This document shows positions 1 through 19,454 of a stretch of DNA of 64,000 bases, piece by piece (position 1 is the stretch's first letter; each line of letters begins with the position of its first letter). The notes beneath the pieces are model-generated. The model was not told the origin of the DNA and searched no databases. It worked only from the letters and a program-made list of their open reading frames with translations. The stretch is from Hypholoma sublateritium FD-334 SS-4 (taxonomy: Eukaryota > Basidiomycota > Agaricomycetes > Agaricales > Strophariaceae), in assembly GCA_000827495.1 (NCBI GenBank), contig KN817645.1, positions 42,607 to 106,606 on the forward strand, in the 5' to 3' direction. The position numbers and the translations under genes were made by a program.

Positions 1-937
1 CCTCTTTAGTTTAACTACGTGAGTATTAACCATCAAGGCCGTCTATCTTATTCATTCATATTGTCTTCAACGCGAAGCTGCTGTGCTATTGCCGCTCTCA
101 TCTGCGTAAGTGCATGAACCCGAATAATAGTTATCTTGCTGAGATCTCTTGCATTCACAGCTAGTCGCCTCACCAAATAGCTTACTCTATGCTTCATTCT
201 ATTTCTGTATCGGCCGCCGTACGTCATTTACCATGCATACTCTGGCATCGGTATTTGATATTCAAACTATAACATATAGTATATACAAATTCTTTCCTTG
301 CGACACTAAACGCGCGGACGTCATTCCAGAGTAACTTCGACGACTCTCATATGATGATGAGCATGCCAAGCAGCGTGGTTAGTCCACACGCTACTCAGCA
401 CCTTGGAACAAAGGGAAGAAACATTACAATCCGAGTTGATACCGCGACCTCCAAGAACGACCAGAGCCAAGATCATAAAGAGTCAATTGTGGTAAAATCA
501 ATTTCTCACTAGTCGGCGATATTTCTACTGACTCGGGATTTATTTAGGCAGCTGAAATGCGAGATGGAAATAGTGACTTCGATGTTGATGAAGAGGGACC
601 GCGTCAGAAAGGACATATGTTTTGAGACTTACATGTTCTTAGTTACCTTTCAAAACCTGTCTTAGTTGACGCTTAAGTCCACTTGTGGACCGCTTTTGAA
701 AGCGAAACACAGCGGGGTCCTGCATAGAATTTACTCGGGACCCCATGCGGAATTCTGCATATTAAGAGACGAGCAGCAGAGGGGAGCTCCGGGATCAGAT
801 TATGGAAACATAATGGCGGGATAAATAACGTTATGGAAAGATCGTCTGAAAGGAAGTCCGGGAGCTGAAGAAGGAAATACAAAGGTAAGTACAAATAATT
901 TAGGAGAATACATAGACCCATTACAACGAACAAATGA
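1..937. other. No recognisable gene (left edge to GH47 copy A)
   Basis: I see no protein family, RNA gene or repeat in this stretch. The short open frames have no recognisable motifs and do not join into a longer reading frame through plausible introns. Its right part is the 3' flank of the minus-strand mannosidase gene. Confidence 0.4.
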
Positions 938-3155
<2,218 letters not shown>

Positions 3156-4258
3156 GAGAAGGCGGAAAGAGAGCAACGTCGTCCTCGCGCTGCGAGCAGC
3201 ATGAACAATTGTCGGAGCTTTGTTCCCGAGGTCAAGCCGGACTACCCGTAGGATAGTTTTGATCGCAAAATTGATGCGGGCGCAATAAAACTTATGTGTA
3301 AGTAGTAGCAGAAAGGTCGCTGCGCACAACGCATCGGCCATGAACGTTTGGACGTTTGAACTTCCATACGATAACAGGTTGAACGTTGAACTTTATTGAA
3401 TGTCGAATGCGTGGACAATCCAATCCAGTCCTCGTACATAGACCACAATGCACAAACCCCGGCCAGTGGATTGCCACTGGCTTGGCATCTCTATCTATTC
3501 TTGGCCAGTCCGGAGCAAGTTCTACTTTACTGACTGAGACTCTCCATCAAAGTACTTTGTACCATGGCCGGCGCGGAGACACACCCCGAACCACCATCAT
3601 TTTCCTGATACTGATCTATCAGACACTGTACCTCCGTCGCCAGCCTTTCAAACCGTTTTTGTCCCAAATTTAACTGTAGAAGGAGCGAGCCGTCGTCGAG
3701 GTATCCAACAATGGTTATGACGTTTATAAGCCTCGTTAATGGAGGCTTCCGAATACTTGTCTTATAGCGGCATAGTGTGCGGCCTGCACCGGTCCCGGTC
3801 CAATTGATGTTTGCGATATTACCGATGGACATATTCGACAGAACCGCGCTCTCGTCCACACGCGGATTAAAGAACAAAAATAGGCGCCGGGTTTCCGCTC
3901 CTTCGAGCATTAGATTGTAGCACTGAAGAGCTTGTTCCACAGTGAACGATTGCCGCGCTCGATAGAAATGATACGCGAGGTCCGAGATCGAGATATCTCG
4001 CAGCTCGCGAGCGGTGTATGGTCGACATGGAAGTGGGATAATACAATTATGAGGGTAATCTGCAAGAGCACCGTTGAAAAATCGTCTGAGTGATGCTAGG
4101 TTACCCAGATGAAGTGTCGTGTCGGGATGCAACCTGTCATCAGAGAATATTGTCTGCGTGGAATAAAATATGAATCTGATAGTCGACTGCGGGCCGTTAC
4201 GCATCTACTCACCTTGAATAGGAATGCTGTAATGATGTCTCCTTTCGAAAGATGGATA

Positions 4259-5755
4259 CATCAGTAAAAGGTCAGAAACAATGCAACGCATTGGAACCAT
4301 CCCAATTGGTTGCATTGCTTTGTAACGGCCTTGTATCGACCAATAAATATTGTACCGCAACGTTATTATTGTAACTGCCTTGTATAGTGCTCTTAATAAT
4401 TGGACTCATTGCGAGGTGATGCAATAAAATAGAAATAATATAAGTTCAGTGAAATTATCCTGGGCCTGTGTGCGAACGAGATAAAATATTGACCGAATAT
4501 CGATGCCTCCGGGCAAATTCCGGCACCCCGGCCCCGGCCCCGGGCGGAGTTAATACTCCTCTCGGCAACGTCCGCATAACTTAGTGCTGCTCGCCCGCTG
4601 CACTTAACTCGACGTGTCCCTTTCTTCTTCACCACCATCACCCCCCAATACTCTCCCTTCCAGAGGCCTCCCGTCTTCGCTAAGTCCCTTCACGTATGCC
4701 CCTGCTGATATCACTCATCTCTGGCACCTCAAACAACAGACTAGAGTTAGTGCAAGTCCAGCTCCCTGTCGTGAGGAGTCTGTGCGCCTTCTGCGACTAC
4801 TTCGTTGAGCGGGGAGGATAATCTTCGTATGCACTCGTAAGTTATTCTTATTCCACTGTGACTTGGAAAATGATATGAGCTTTCCGCCTCTGGCCTCTAG
4901 CATGCGGGGCCCGCCAGCGCCCATAGATGGTTCAATACCGCCTCTGGGTAAGTGCATCCGATTCCATGGGCCGAGTTCGTGTTCTATAGCGCATATACGA
5001 AGAATATTCGCTTAAGGTAAGCCAATTCACCGCCATTTAGTGCATATAATCCGCATATATCTGTTCATTATTATAGGTTTGACTGCCAGTCGCGTTCTAG
5101 AGCGCATATACGAAGAATATTTGTTCATGGTAAGTCCCTCCTACGCTAATTAGTACATTCATGTGCTAACTTTATCATCCTGTCGTTTACATTTCGTCTT
5201 TTAGCCCTACATGTAGCATACACTACCTGTATCAACTTCCGCGGACCATGAGTACGGAAAGGTGAGTATGCTGGTTGCATGCTGGACAAGTCTACTACTT
5301 ACATGTCGCAATATTAAATACCTCTAAGTGTCCAAAGGCAGCGTAGTCAAGTTAGAAGACGCATATATAGGTGAATATTGGCCTACGGCATACGCACGAG
5401 TAATGCTCGATTTGCGGTTGTGCATCCATGTTTCGTAGAGTATCTCCTGCCAGTGTATTCGTACCGTACAGTGAATTAAATGATTTTATATCTATTTCGA
5501 TTGCGACACATCGTATAGGTCTATAAGTAAATGTATTCCACCACAAATATTGCAAATACCCTATGTATTTTACAGAATTGTAAGGTTTTCAGACATTATA
5601 ATATTGCAATTCTTGTGTCGGTCAGCATTATTGCCGAGATCGTATCAAAAACGCTTTAATGTATAGAAGGATCCGAGTATTGTGACATTACAACGTATTT
5701 GGGGGGTATACAACGGATTTTATTGGTTTGTAATGAATATGAGTTTTTACTGATG
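4259..5755. mobile_element. 1.5 kb TA-target DNA element inserted in the acyltransferase gene
   Basis: The ends are inverted copies of CATCAGTAAAA (4259-4269 and 5745-5755), flanked by TA on both sides (4257-4258, 5756-5757). A TA duplication is typical of Tc1/mariner-pogo elements and related non-autonomous ones. Beyond the 11 bp ends the two sides diverge. I see no transposase reading frame inside, so it is probably non-autonomous. The interior has an AT-rich left part, a CCCCGGCCCC-rich patch near 4525-4545 and a repeated 113 bp unit. Its boundaries are independently fixed because removing it restores the host gene's frame. Confidence 0.8.
4981..5121 (+). repeat. 113-bp spaced repeat with splice-like borders inside the element
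   Basis: A 28 bp block with core GCGCATATACGAAGAATATT occurs at 4981-5008 and 5094-5121 with one mismatch. A third, degraded copy lies near 5360-5378. Both good copies are followed within about 15 bases by a donor-like (A/T)GGTAAG, and the second is preceded by a ttatag acceptor-like site. They could be short repeated exons or merely an amplified internal unit of the element. Confidence 0.5.
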
Positions 5756-6639
5756 TATCAGAGTCTCTCGTCAAAATTTGACGTGTATCATCGACCAAGT
5801 TATGGAGGGCAGCTGGGGGGATAATTAACATCCTATGTTTTGCATTATTCCATAATGTTTGCCAGTACGACCAGAGAGAGAATAATAGGATCCACCACTG
5901 CCCCACGAGCCCTGCGGAGATATAGTGCTTCTGCCCACCGACATCGGGATGATCCAGAAATGCTTGTTTCACAGAGGCGACAATCATATTTTCGTTATAG
6001 CCTGGATGCAAAGGCTCCGGGACACGCCATCCCTGTCCTAGAAGCTCGGCCTCCACTGCATGTATGACGGCCGCGATACCAAGTCCGTCAAATGCGACAT
6101 GGGGAAAGGTGAGACCAATGCATGAATACAGTTGGTCGCCTGGGAAATAGGTGACATGCCAGTGGGTTAGGGGAGTCGAAGAGTTATTTGTCCACTCTTC
6201 TATAGATCTGGGAGCTTCTGCGTGTCTGAACAAGGTAGGTGAAAGGGGATCGTGCGTGAGACCCAAAGGAAGCGTCACAAAGTCGGAGAGCGGCTTATTC
6301 GAGGATTTCGAGCTGAGGGTGAAGCGCCTGTAATTTTTCGGGCATTCATGGAGTTGAACTTTCAGTTGATAGGTCTCCTAAAAATCTGCGATGTGAGGAG
6401 AAAAAATGTATATCCTCACAGCTGACACACGCACATTGACTTTTTCTATCCGCCCATTCAGGAGCGGCCATTTGGCGGTAACGTTGTCGAGCGCCCATTC
6501 GAGTCGTGAGATATCGACGGTCCCTTCCACGAGCCATCCTAGATCAACGACAATGCCTGCGCACATGTTATCATAGAGCGTGAGTGGGTATACCGCTTCG
6601 TCCATGGTATCTGTAAGGGACAATAAGAAATACAGAGCG

Positions 6640-8248
6640 AGTAAAGCAAAGGTAGACGGGCGTAAATATGAACACTGGCTAGTGTGAAGTACATTTTTTG
6701 TAGCTCGGGTTCTGACAACGGGGAACTGAAGGATCAAAGCATAATCGCGACTTATACTCCAACATTCTGATCGAATTTGCGGGATGGCTCCGCGGACATG
6801 TCTAATTTATTGCTACTGTACGGAAGGAGTGTATATCAAATCGATTGACTGTGATTATACCTCACTCGTGCGTCTGTAGTCTCAAATTTAGAAAGAGTAG
6901 GCTGGAGAATGTGGAGATGTATCAATTACGTGTATTATTTGATAGCGTACAGATAAACTTTTCGGTGCGGAAGCTAGTGAGAGTATCGGTCTATCTAGTC
7001 TAGAGGCTTGACTTATCTTTATTTTGAAGCACAATACGCCCCAATACTCGAATTTTTGCTTTCAACAGTCTTTTACAATCTTGGCCACCAGCTTTAGTTT
7101 TACAGAGTCTGAAGTTAAAGACCGAGTACGCTACCATGCCTCGAGTCTCGGGCTGAAATGCAATTGTGTTGGATAGGATCACCCTGACTCGTTCTATGGC
7201 CACGAAATTCGAAGCGAAGTATGTATGTAAACTATTTGAGCAAGGCCCTCGGCCAGGCTCTGATATTAATGCATACTCACGCCGCTCGCGTCGTGTTTAC
7301 TACACTTAATTTATAGGGTCATAAATGCTACTGGGAACTCGTACTGAAGGATGTACTAAGCACCTTTTAACATGATCCTCTATACGTCGTGACTCCTACA
7401 TGTGATACTAAATATAGCTCATGACGCCGTTTAAGGCAAGTAAATGATCGATCGTCGATATGACGAGTTGGCGAAGAGTGAATCCCTCGGAAACTCGGGC
7501 AAAGACGCTTGACCTACGACTACATAGCCCCGGCCTCAAAGAAAGGCGCGATCTGTTCGCTCGTAGTAAATAAATCTAATGCCTTTATTCAACGGCCAGC
7601 GATAGACAGCGATCTGCTATCGTGGCAATAACGTGCGATTATATCGTACTATTTGCGAATGAAATTCTCAGTGCCTATGCGATCTCCCAGCTATAATATA
7701 ACACGAATTTAGTTATTTGTGACTTAAACACCATCCCTCGTACTCACGGATAGTGTTTGTTCATCAGAATTAGCCCGGGTTACAGGTCTGAGGCGATATG
7801 TATTTATGTTGTTCCAGCTCGAGGTAGAGTTCCGGCCATCTTTATTTATAGTTTGACAATGCCAAGCCTTTAATGTGTATTTATAGCCAATTCGACAGCG
7901 GTACAACGACTCGGTTCACACATTGAGACCGGAGCCAGAGTCCCGACGCAAACTAACTAAGTATACTTACGGATGTATTTCGATGTTATTGAAAGCCACG
8001 GCGTTGCAGGCCCGTTTCCACCCCGCTAGCTACCGTTTCGGAGTGAAGCCGGGTTCAACTTCTTATAGTGGGTAAATTATTATCAGCTCGCGGAAAACAT
8101 TGACAACTGCTGATTGATCTTTTCAGGTGGTTTACCTGCTGTCAGATGACATAGAGATAGACAGCCGGATACGTGTAAGCCGAAGGGAAGGCTGGCATGA
8201 AACGTTTTCTGCTGTTCCACGGTCTAGCTGACACTCTCATTATCATTC
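6640..8248. other. Intergenic, no gene recognised
   Basis: About 1.6 kb between the acyltransferase start and GH47 copy B, moderately AT-rich. Short open frames on both strands carry no family signature. The right end must hold the promoter of copy B; I could not pick out a TATA box or other motif with confidence. Confidence 0.4.
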
Positions 8249-10398
<2,150 letters not shown>

Positions 10399-10756
10399 GC
10401 AGGCGGTCATGCGTATGAATTGCACATGCATAAAAAATGGGGTTTTATCACTGTAATACGTATACACTATCATATATGTATAGGAATGAGATATTCCGGA
10501 GTCGCATTCCATCTTTGCTCAGGTCCTATTTGCAAACGCCGACAATTATCTAGTCTCCCGTAGCCAGTCAACAATTTCGGGCCTATTATAATATTGGTGG
10601 ACGGCCCTTCTATGTAGTCTGATTTCACGTACGGTGGTGCGACCGAGCTGCGGCAATTCGTTTTTTTGCGGTCACGTTTATTTCCTTTTATGGAAACACG
10701 CCTTTGGCACAAGCCTTCAACGAGCTCCTCGTTCATCGCTCACCCTCTCCCATGTC

Positions 10757-11170
10757 ATGGATGCCCACAAATCGAGCTTCCGGCTGTACAACTTTAGCAC
10801 GGCACCTCTACTGAGTGACACTACATCAGTCTACAACAATACCACTCCCTTACGCCCTCCTGTGAGCTCACTTGTGCGCTCTGCAATCACCACCCCTCAG
10901 TCCTCTTCAAGTCGGCCTCCAGCTGCGATTGCCTCGACTACACGTACCAAGCGCAAGGTCATCGACGAGAATACACCACAAGGCATTTCCCACGACCGTG
11001 AAGACACGCCCGTGGGATTCTCACTACACAACACTCCATCTTACTACAGTCACCAGTACCTTGCCAGTGCCACTCCCGCTCTCCCGAGTTGCTCCCGAGT
11101 GTCCTTTTCGCACTTCTTTGCGATTCCCATGAACGTCCCAAAAGTATCTGATAAGTTCTTGGCCTTGTGA
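10757..11170 (+). CDS. Hypothetical Ser/Thr/Pro-rich protein
   Basis: An open frame of 137 codons begins MDAHKSSFRLYNF; the same frame is open further upstream to 10634. The protein is rich in Ser, Thr and Pro with a basic TRTKRKVIDENTPQG segment (about residues 70-85) that could be a nuclear localisation or short linear motif. I recognise no domain. It may be the first exon of a longer gene reaching past 11196, where another plus-strand frame of 79 codons lies, but no convincing junction was found. It sits between two mannosidase copies, with no sign of a related function. Confidence 0.3.
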   Translation: MDAHKSSFRLYNFSTAPLLSDTTSVYNNTTPLRPPVSSLVRSAITTPQSSSSRPPAAIASTTRTKRKVIDENTPQGISHDREDTPVGFSLHNTPSYYSHQYLASATPALPSCSRVSFSHFFAIPMNVPKVSDKFLAL

Positions 11171-11629
11171 TCGGCCGGACCAACTTACTATTAGCTTGAG
11201 CAAGCTACTATTCTCGGCACTGGCCAAACCGGTTTCCTTGGCGTTTTTTAGATCAGTACCAGGGATTGACCAGAATGTTTGCGGCTGCCCAGACCTCAAA
11301 TACCTTTCGATCCAAATGAAATTTGGGAGATCTGAGCTTAGAGCTCGTTCGGACTCGGAATACGTGAAAAAGAAGGGACTTAATGCTGGCTTGTGGTTGT
11401 TCATGACATCCTCATTTGTCTCCGAAAGTATGTAAGTCTGCCCGATACAATGGTCTCCTGCTGGCATTTTTTTCACACTCACCCATCCATCCTGCAGCCT
11501 TACCTAATTGAGATGCCCGGAACAAGCTATTTCTCTTCCGAATCTCTAGCGACGCCATGCGTTGAGTCTTGACCCTTCGGTGCCTTCTTTGCGTGTCCTA
11601 TCACCAGCGCTTGGCTTCCTTGTTTTCCA

Positions 11630-13850
<2,221 letters not shown>

Positions 13851-14500
13851 TCGACATCTGACTACTATGTAATCTTAATTCACGGGGAATCAGGTTCAAC
13901 TTGGGATACCTGCACGCACCCTTATTTTCGTGGTTTTGACTCGTAATTGCAGCAGTGAACTGTGAGCTCATTCCTCGGAGGACCCGCCTTCATAGTGGAC
14001 TGTGGTAGTCAGTTCCTTTTCACACGAGAATACTGCCATTTTTCCACACTGTCGCGGCGTAGATTTATGAAGCTGTTCAGCTGTTACGTGCGTCGATGGG
14101 CATGGCTATAGGGTTCGGGGAGCGCTTAGTGAACTGCAGTGAACAGCACTGGACCTCAGTCACGGAACTAGCACTCAACTTTCTTTTTACATCGTCAACT
14201 TCAAACCTAGAGAAAACTCTCGCACTAATCTCGTTTACAATAGTTTGTGAGTACCATGTTCTTTGACATACACGTACTCATATTCTGTCCTCGTTGCTGA
14301 CGACATTGTAAGTCCTACTTAACCTTGACTTAACCGCAATGCCAGTGATTCGCTCAGCGCGGCTGATGTTCGGCAACGATAACCAAATAAAAGCAAACTC
14401 GCTGAGTCCGATGTTAGGAGCGGTTTCTGGCTTCGCACCAACCGGTGAACATGATTAGCACCCACAATCTGCGCTCCCGACATTCTCCGCTTCGCCAGCC

Positions 14501-17500
14501 ATGGACATAACAGAAAAGCAGCAGAGAACGCCCCCCGAGCAAACAGAAACACAAAGCTCCAAAGACGGCTTAGCGGCAAAAAATCCTACGGATCCACCTT
14601 CGCCATTGTCTCCAACTTCATCCACGTCCTCGGTGGAGACTCCGGCAACTACATGGCTTATACCTATCGTTGACTTTTACAATAATCACTTTGCCTGGGT
14701 ATCGAATAACAGCAACTGGTCCAAGCTCAAGCCGGTTATTCGGTGCGCCGTGGCGGCATGGATTTCTTCGGTTCTCTTTCTTATCCCTGCCTTTGAACTT
14801 GCGGTTGGCCAGGTGAGTGATACTTCAATATTGAAATTCAATTGTCTAACGCAGGGTTAAAGGCGAGCTTTCTCATACTCATTGGTCGGTACCTCTACCG
14901 CCTCTGAGACATAAACTAAATCCCACCCAGCTGCATTCCTATCACCCCCGAGCGACCCATTCATGTCTGTTGTCGAACGCGAGACCCTTATCTTGCTCTT
15001 TGTGACGACAGCGTGGGCGTGAGTTCAAGTTTGAGCCGTCCAGTCACCGTCTGAGACCGTTTGTGCAGATGGGCATGCCTCGGCATCTTTCTTGCCAATC
15101 TCGCTCGCCGCGTCCATAATTCCGCCCCAATATTTTTAGACGCGGTGAACGGAATGTATATCGAAGCTGCAGTAAGTCTCCAATATTCTCTCTTCAATCT
15201 ACTGTCTAATAGTTTGCAGCCTACTATCATTATGACCATATTTGTGTTTTTTGGGAGCGCATTTTTTTTGTACATCAAAGCTCGCCAGGGGCCCGGTCCG
15301 TACACGTTCGCGTGCATTTTTGCATGCATCTGTCTTGGTATGGTACCGCGCGATAACTTGCTGTGTAATATTAATGTTTTCATAGACATCAGCTTGACCA
15401 CCGCAGCTCTCTTCCCCTACCCATTCTACCTTGTCGGGCGCGCTATCGCTGCGCCTGTTGCTTGCCACAGTGCAATCGCACTACTTTCCTCTATCTTCGT
15501 TTTTCCCTCCACAATATCAGCTCTGTTCACCACCCGACTCGGCGGCGTCATCACCCCCATGCTCAGCACGCTCACCCTACACCGTACACTGCTTTCAAAT
15601 CCCATTTCATCGCCCTCCTTCCCCGCAGACCTCATTGCTATGCGCACAGAGACAAAGAAGGTAGAGGGCGCGCTGATCCCGCTTGCCGCAGCTGCACGAC
15701 TCCTCAAGTCGGATTTGATATACGGGCGGTTTGCTCCGGAAGACTTTCGCACATTCCAGAATCTCTTCAGGCGCCTCGCTGGGCGTGCGGATGGATTGGC
15801 TGTATACTGGACATTGGTAGACCCCGGGCGCGAGCGCTTCCCGGGCACTGCGAATCCTACGCCAGCGGGGACGGCTCCAGGCACGCCTCATCGTGTGCTG
15901 TCGCGGCCCGTCTCGCGCGCTGGGTCACCGGAGCGGGGGGAGGCCGGCGTGCACGGCGGGGACGCGAGCGCAGACACGGGACCGCGATCAGTGCCGATGC
16001 TGCGGAGCGAGTCGATAACCGCTAGCGTGTCGCGGCTACGGCCGAGTCTGGCGGTAACGGGGGCGTTGGGGCATTCACACTCGCGATCGGTGCACTCGGT
16101 CGCTCACTCGCATGTACATCTGCACAGTCCGCTCGTCGGGCATACTCATTCGCACGATGGGCAACACCACCACCATCACCACCATCACTTGCTTCATTCC
16201 TCGCTGCTGTCTCTGGCGCGGTCACGGGCGCGTACGCGGAAACCGGAGTACGCGGTGGGTACGTTCGAGTCGCAGCGGTACCTGAACTTGGAGATGACGA
16301 GGCTGCACGATCCACATGAGGACGAGTACACGGAAAATACGGTAGATTTACTGAGAGAAAGGTGGGCATCTTGTCGTGATAATATCCCCTCCTATATTTC
16401 TCTGTTTCGCCTGTGATAAAAGCTGACACATACACAATATCTAGCTGCGACCCGCTATTGGAAGTGTGCCATGAAGGTATCAGCACCGCACAGACTTGGC
16501 TCGGAGTTGTACGCGAAGGACGCTCCGCTTATTTGCTCGGTATCAAGCAGGCCGAGGCCGAAAAGCGCCGGAAACAACGAGTGGCAGAGATCGAAGCCAT
16601 CCGGGACAAGGTCAAGGAACAGCTGGAGATTTTTAGGGAGACGGAGAGGTATGTATACTTATCTGACCTCCCCGTTTTCGAGTTATCCCCTCACTTCGCG
16701 TCGCAGGCATGGCGTTCTGGAGCCCTATCGACCCGCTTTTGAGGCGGATGGATACCACACACCAACCACGTCGCACCCAACGTCGCCCATCAATCCAGTG
16801 GCGCACTCCCCTACCGACGCCACTGGGCACATCGGCCTTGGACTTTCGAACTTGGATAAGTTGAGGACGAATCAAGCACCGGTGCAAGATAAAGAATGGA
16901 GCAATACTGCGCCTGGTTCGGCCAGCATCAAACATGAGGAGCGATATGGGGAACGGGACGAGTTTGTGATGCCCCCGCATCGGTACTTGTTCTATTGCTA
17001 TGTGTATCATTACAACTTGATACAAATCGCGTCGATCGTGATTGAGACGGTGCGTGCATTTATTACGAGGTGGGCAATTTTTTCTGCTGGTACGTATGGG
17101 ATTGCGGACCAGTGGTAGAAAACGCCGACCATTTTTTGTCAGCCTTTCTAAACACACACAATCTAACTCGACTTCATTCTAGCTCGAGGAGATTCTGCGG
17201 TTGGAGAAAGAACGACCAGTTTGCAAGCTATGGACGCCTGTACAACGTGTTTTCCTTTGGAACCCGTGGCTAATCCCCGAACACGTCGAGCAGATCACTG
17301 ACGACGAAGATCCCAGTGTGTTCCTACTTTTACATCGCATAGGTGGCCAGGAACTGAAATGAAAGTCTATGCTTCTAGATGTTATCCAAGGCATAACGAA
17401 TGATAGAATGGCCGCCGGGAGCGTGAACGACTCGCCGCGTACGCCCGATTACGAACTCCACACGGATATGCATGCCGACCTTGGACTACCCCGGCGGCGC

Positions 17501-19454
17501 GATCCCGAGGCACTCCCTCCGCAGAACTTGTTTGAAAGTGCTATGCGATTCCTCTACCGTTTTGTAGTAGCGTTAGGCAGTGGCAATGCGGTCTTCTCGC
17601 TAAAAGCCGGGCTGCTGACTGTGCTGCTGTGTCTACCCAGCTTTATTAAGAGCAGTGCGACGTTTGCGTATGGTGCGTCTCGTTTATGTCGTCGGAGGCT
17701 CTGTTGTCAGCCACGGGCAGAACTGACCGTTTTGTGCGACAGAAAACCGATTTGTCTGGGCCATGTCAGTGACTCGCGTAGATGCCTTAGCAGGTTGACT
17801 GACGGGGTGCGGTATCTAGCTTCATGGGCCAGTTGACGATTGCGCGTTTCCGAGGGGAGACCACATTTGGACTGACAGCACGGATCACGAGCACGTTCTT
17901 TGGTGGGGTCACCGGGATGGTGATGTGGTGCGTCATACAACATTCGCGGTCGAGCGTCGCCGTGGTTAAACGTTCATGGTCTCCGCTTTCCAGGTATATC
18001 TCTTGCGGCTCGGGGCGTGGCAGCGCGTTTGGTCTAGCGGCGGTATGCTTTGTCTGTTTCCCATTCTTCTTCTTTGCGCGGCTCTACTGGCCGATTCCGC
18101 CAATGTCCAACATAGTGTTCTTCGTCACCGCCGTACTGGTAAGCCTTCCCCGTCCGTCGAATCTACGGTATCTTAAAACGCATACCCGGTACAGGTCGTC
18201 GGATATTCATACCAAGATCTGCGCTTGATCCTCCCAGGTGCTCCAGGATTTGGTTTCACCGTTTTTTGGGTACGTACATCTCCTTCTAGGCCTTTCGCTC
18301 GGTTTTAAAGAACTTGTGTGTATTAGAAACGTTTTGTGTTGGTCACCATCGGAGTTGTCGCCGCATTGTAAGTGCATGCCTTGTCTATCAGCCTCACGTT
18401 CGATGCTGACAGGACCACAGCATTGCGTCTTTCTTGCCACCTTCGACAACGATCCGGCGCTACCAACGGAACCTTTTCGCAACGACGATGTCGGAGATAG
18501 GAAGCGTCTACTGCGACATCCTCTCATTTGCGAACACGAAGCACGAGGCGGAGATCCAGGAGATTGTGTCGAGCCTGTTGGCAGTGCGGAATAAACTACG
18601 GAAATCGGCGACATTGAACACGAATATTATTTATGAGGTGCGAATCCATTCTGTTTGAAAGTTACCTTATGTGAACACGCATCTTTTCAGTTCTCGCTGC
18701 GAGGTCGTTGGCCTGCGAAGCGCTACCAAAAGATCGCGGATTTACAAATGTAAGCCTGGATTATCTTGTCTTGCGCGTGCTCGGTCAACTTTTTTCATCT
18801 CTTTTAGGGCGCTTTCGTATTCCCTATCACATTTAATGTCGGTGCTAGAACATCTTGAACCGTCGTGGTCCAGAGCATTCCTCCAGCGGACCCGCTTCAT
18901 GGATCCTGGTTTTCAAGGAGACATTTTGGCTGTGATTTGTGAGTAACGATCGATCTCAGGTTTACAACGTAAACTCATTCATCGTTCTTCCAGCTATGAT
19001 TTCACTGTCTCTGCGTACTGGAACTCCTCTCCCCCAGATCACACCCTGTCCTCTGATCGATCGATTTACGCTGAAATATCATGGCCTTGACGTGATCCAT
19101 AAAGACTCCGAAGAGGACTACGGACTCCCAAGGACACTGTCAATGGACACGTTGAGAAATGAGCAATACCTGTGAGCCCCAGCAATTCAGTGCGATCTAT
19201 CTTTCGTCCTAACAGCCTGTATCAGAATGTTTTCTGTTGGGATATCAACTGCGTATGGGGTCATTAACCGTTTGGACAGGTTGATGATAGCTGTCAAGGA
19301 GGTTGTTGGTGAACAGTATCATATCCATGGGGTCGGGGTGGCGCCGCCTCCTATGACTGCGTTCGACTTTGGTAGCGGCGGAAACAGTCATGGGACTAGC
19401 TTGCGAGGCCAAGGAATAGAGCAAGGGGAGCGGTCGACAGTGCATTTTGATTGA
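14501..19454 (+). CDS. Large multi-pass transporter: ArAE_2_N / FUSC-like / ArAE_2 (DUF2421) protein
   Basis: A multi-intron gene (well over ten short introns) encoding a protein of over 1,000 aa. Order: Pro/Ser/Thr-rich N-tail (residues 1-45); N-terminal membrane block with segments such as AAWISSVLFLIPAFELAV and PTIIMTIFVFFGSAFFLYI (PF10337-like); a long cytosolic loop with a histidine-rich stretch near 16070-16200; a second membrane block around 17560-18400 (FMGQLTIARFRGETTFGLTA, PMSNIVFFVTAVLV; FUSC-like); and a C-terminal DUF2421-like region with EFSLRGRWPAKRYQ and FMDPGFQGDILAVI. The family is described as putative ER transporters and brefeldin A-sensitivity or aromatic-acid-exporter-like proteins; the substrate is not known. 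First and second exon junctions (14812, and the AWAWACLG join near 15019-15068) are in frame. The start is the ATG at 14501. The frame looks intact, but I did not verify every junction. Confidence 0.85.
16073..16190 (+). other. Histidine-rich loop in the ArAE-type transporter
   Basis: Codons here give HSHSRSVHSVAHSHVHLHS followed a few residues later by HTHSHDGQ and a run of eight histidines (16165-16188). It lies in the soluble loop between the two membrane blocks. Such loops bind Zn2+ or Ni2+ in some metal transporters; here it may equally be a CAC/CAT microsatellite expansion in a disordered loop. Confidence 0.7.

Larger units (their letters stand above)
3527..6605 (-). pseudogene. BAHD-like acyltransferase (PF02458 type) interrupted by a transposable element
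   Basis: Exons are 6605-6435, then 6377-5756 continuing at 4256-4213 across an inserted element, then 4153-3527. The N-terminal part starts MDEAVYPLTLYDN and carries the catalytic HxxxDG motif (FPHVAFDG, about residue 140). The C-terminal part carries the STGD-like block (LSKGDIITAFLFK) and LHLGNLASLRRFFN. Family role: CoA-dependent acyl transfer to small-molecule acceptors, usually cytosolic; the substrate here is unknown. With the element and one TA removed, the middle exon is 666 nt, all exons keep frame and the protein is 487 aa, normal for the family. As it stands the frame leaves the gene inside the element and stops near 5690, before the C-terminal half. The start is chosen at 6605; a tiny upstream exon is possible because a cttacag acceptor lies just upstream. 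Confidence 0.85.

Noticed and set aside
15426..16486. Antisense and alternate-frame ORFs over the ArAE-type transporter
   Set aside because: The sense frame has membrane segments and family blocks; the others are compositional shadows.
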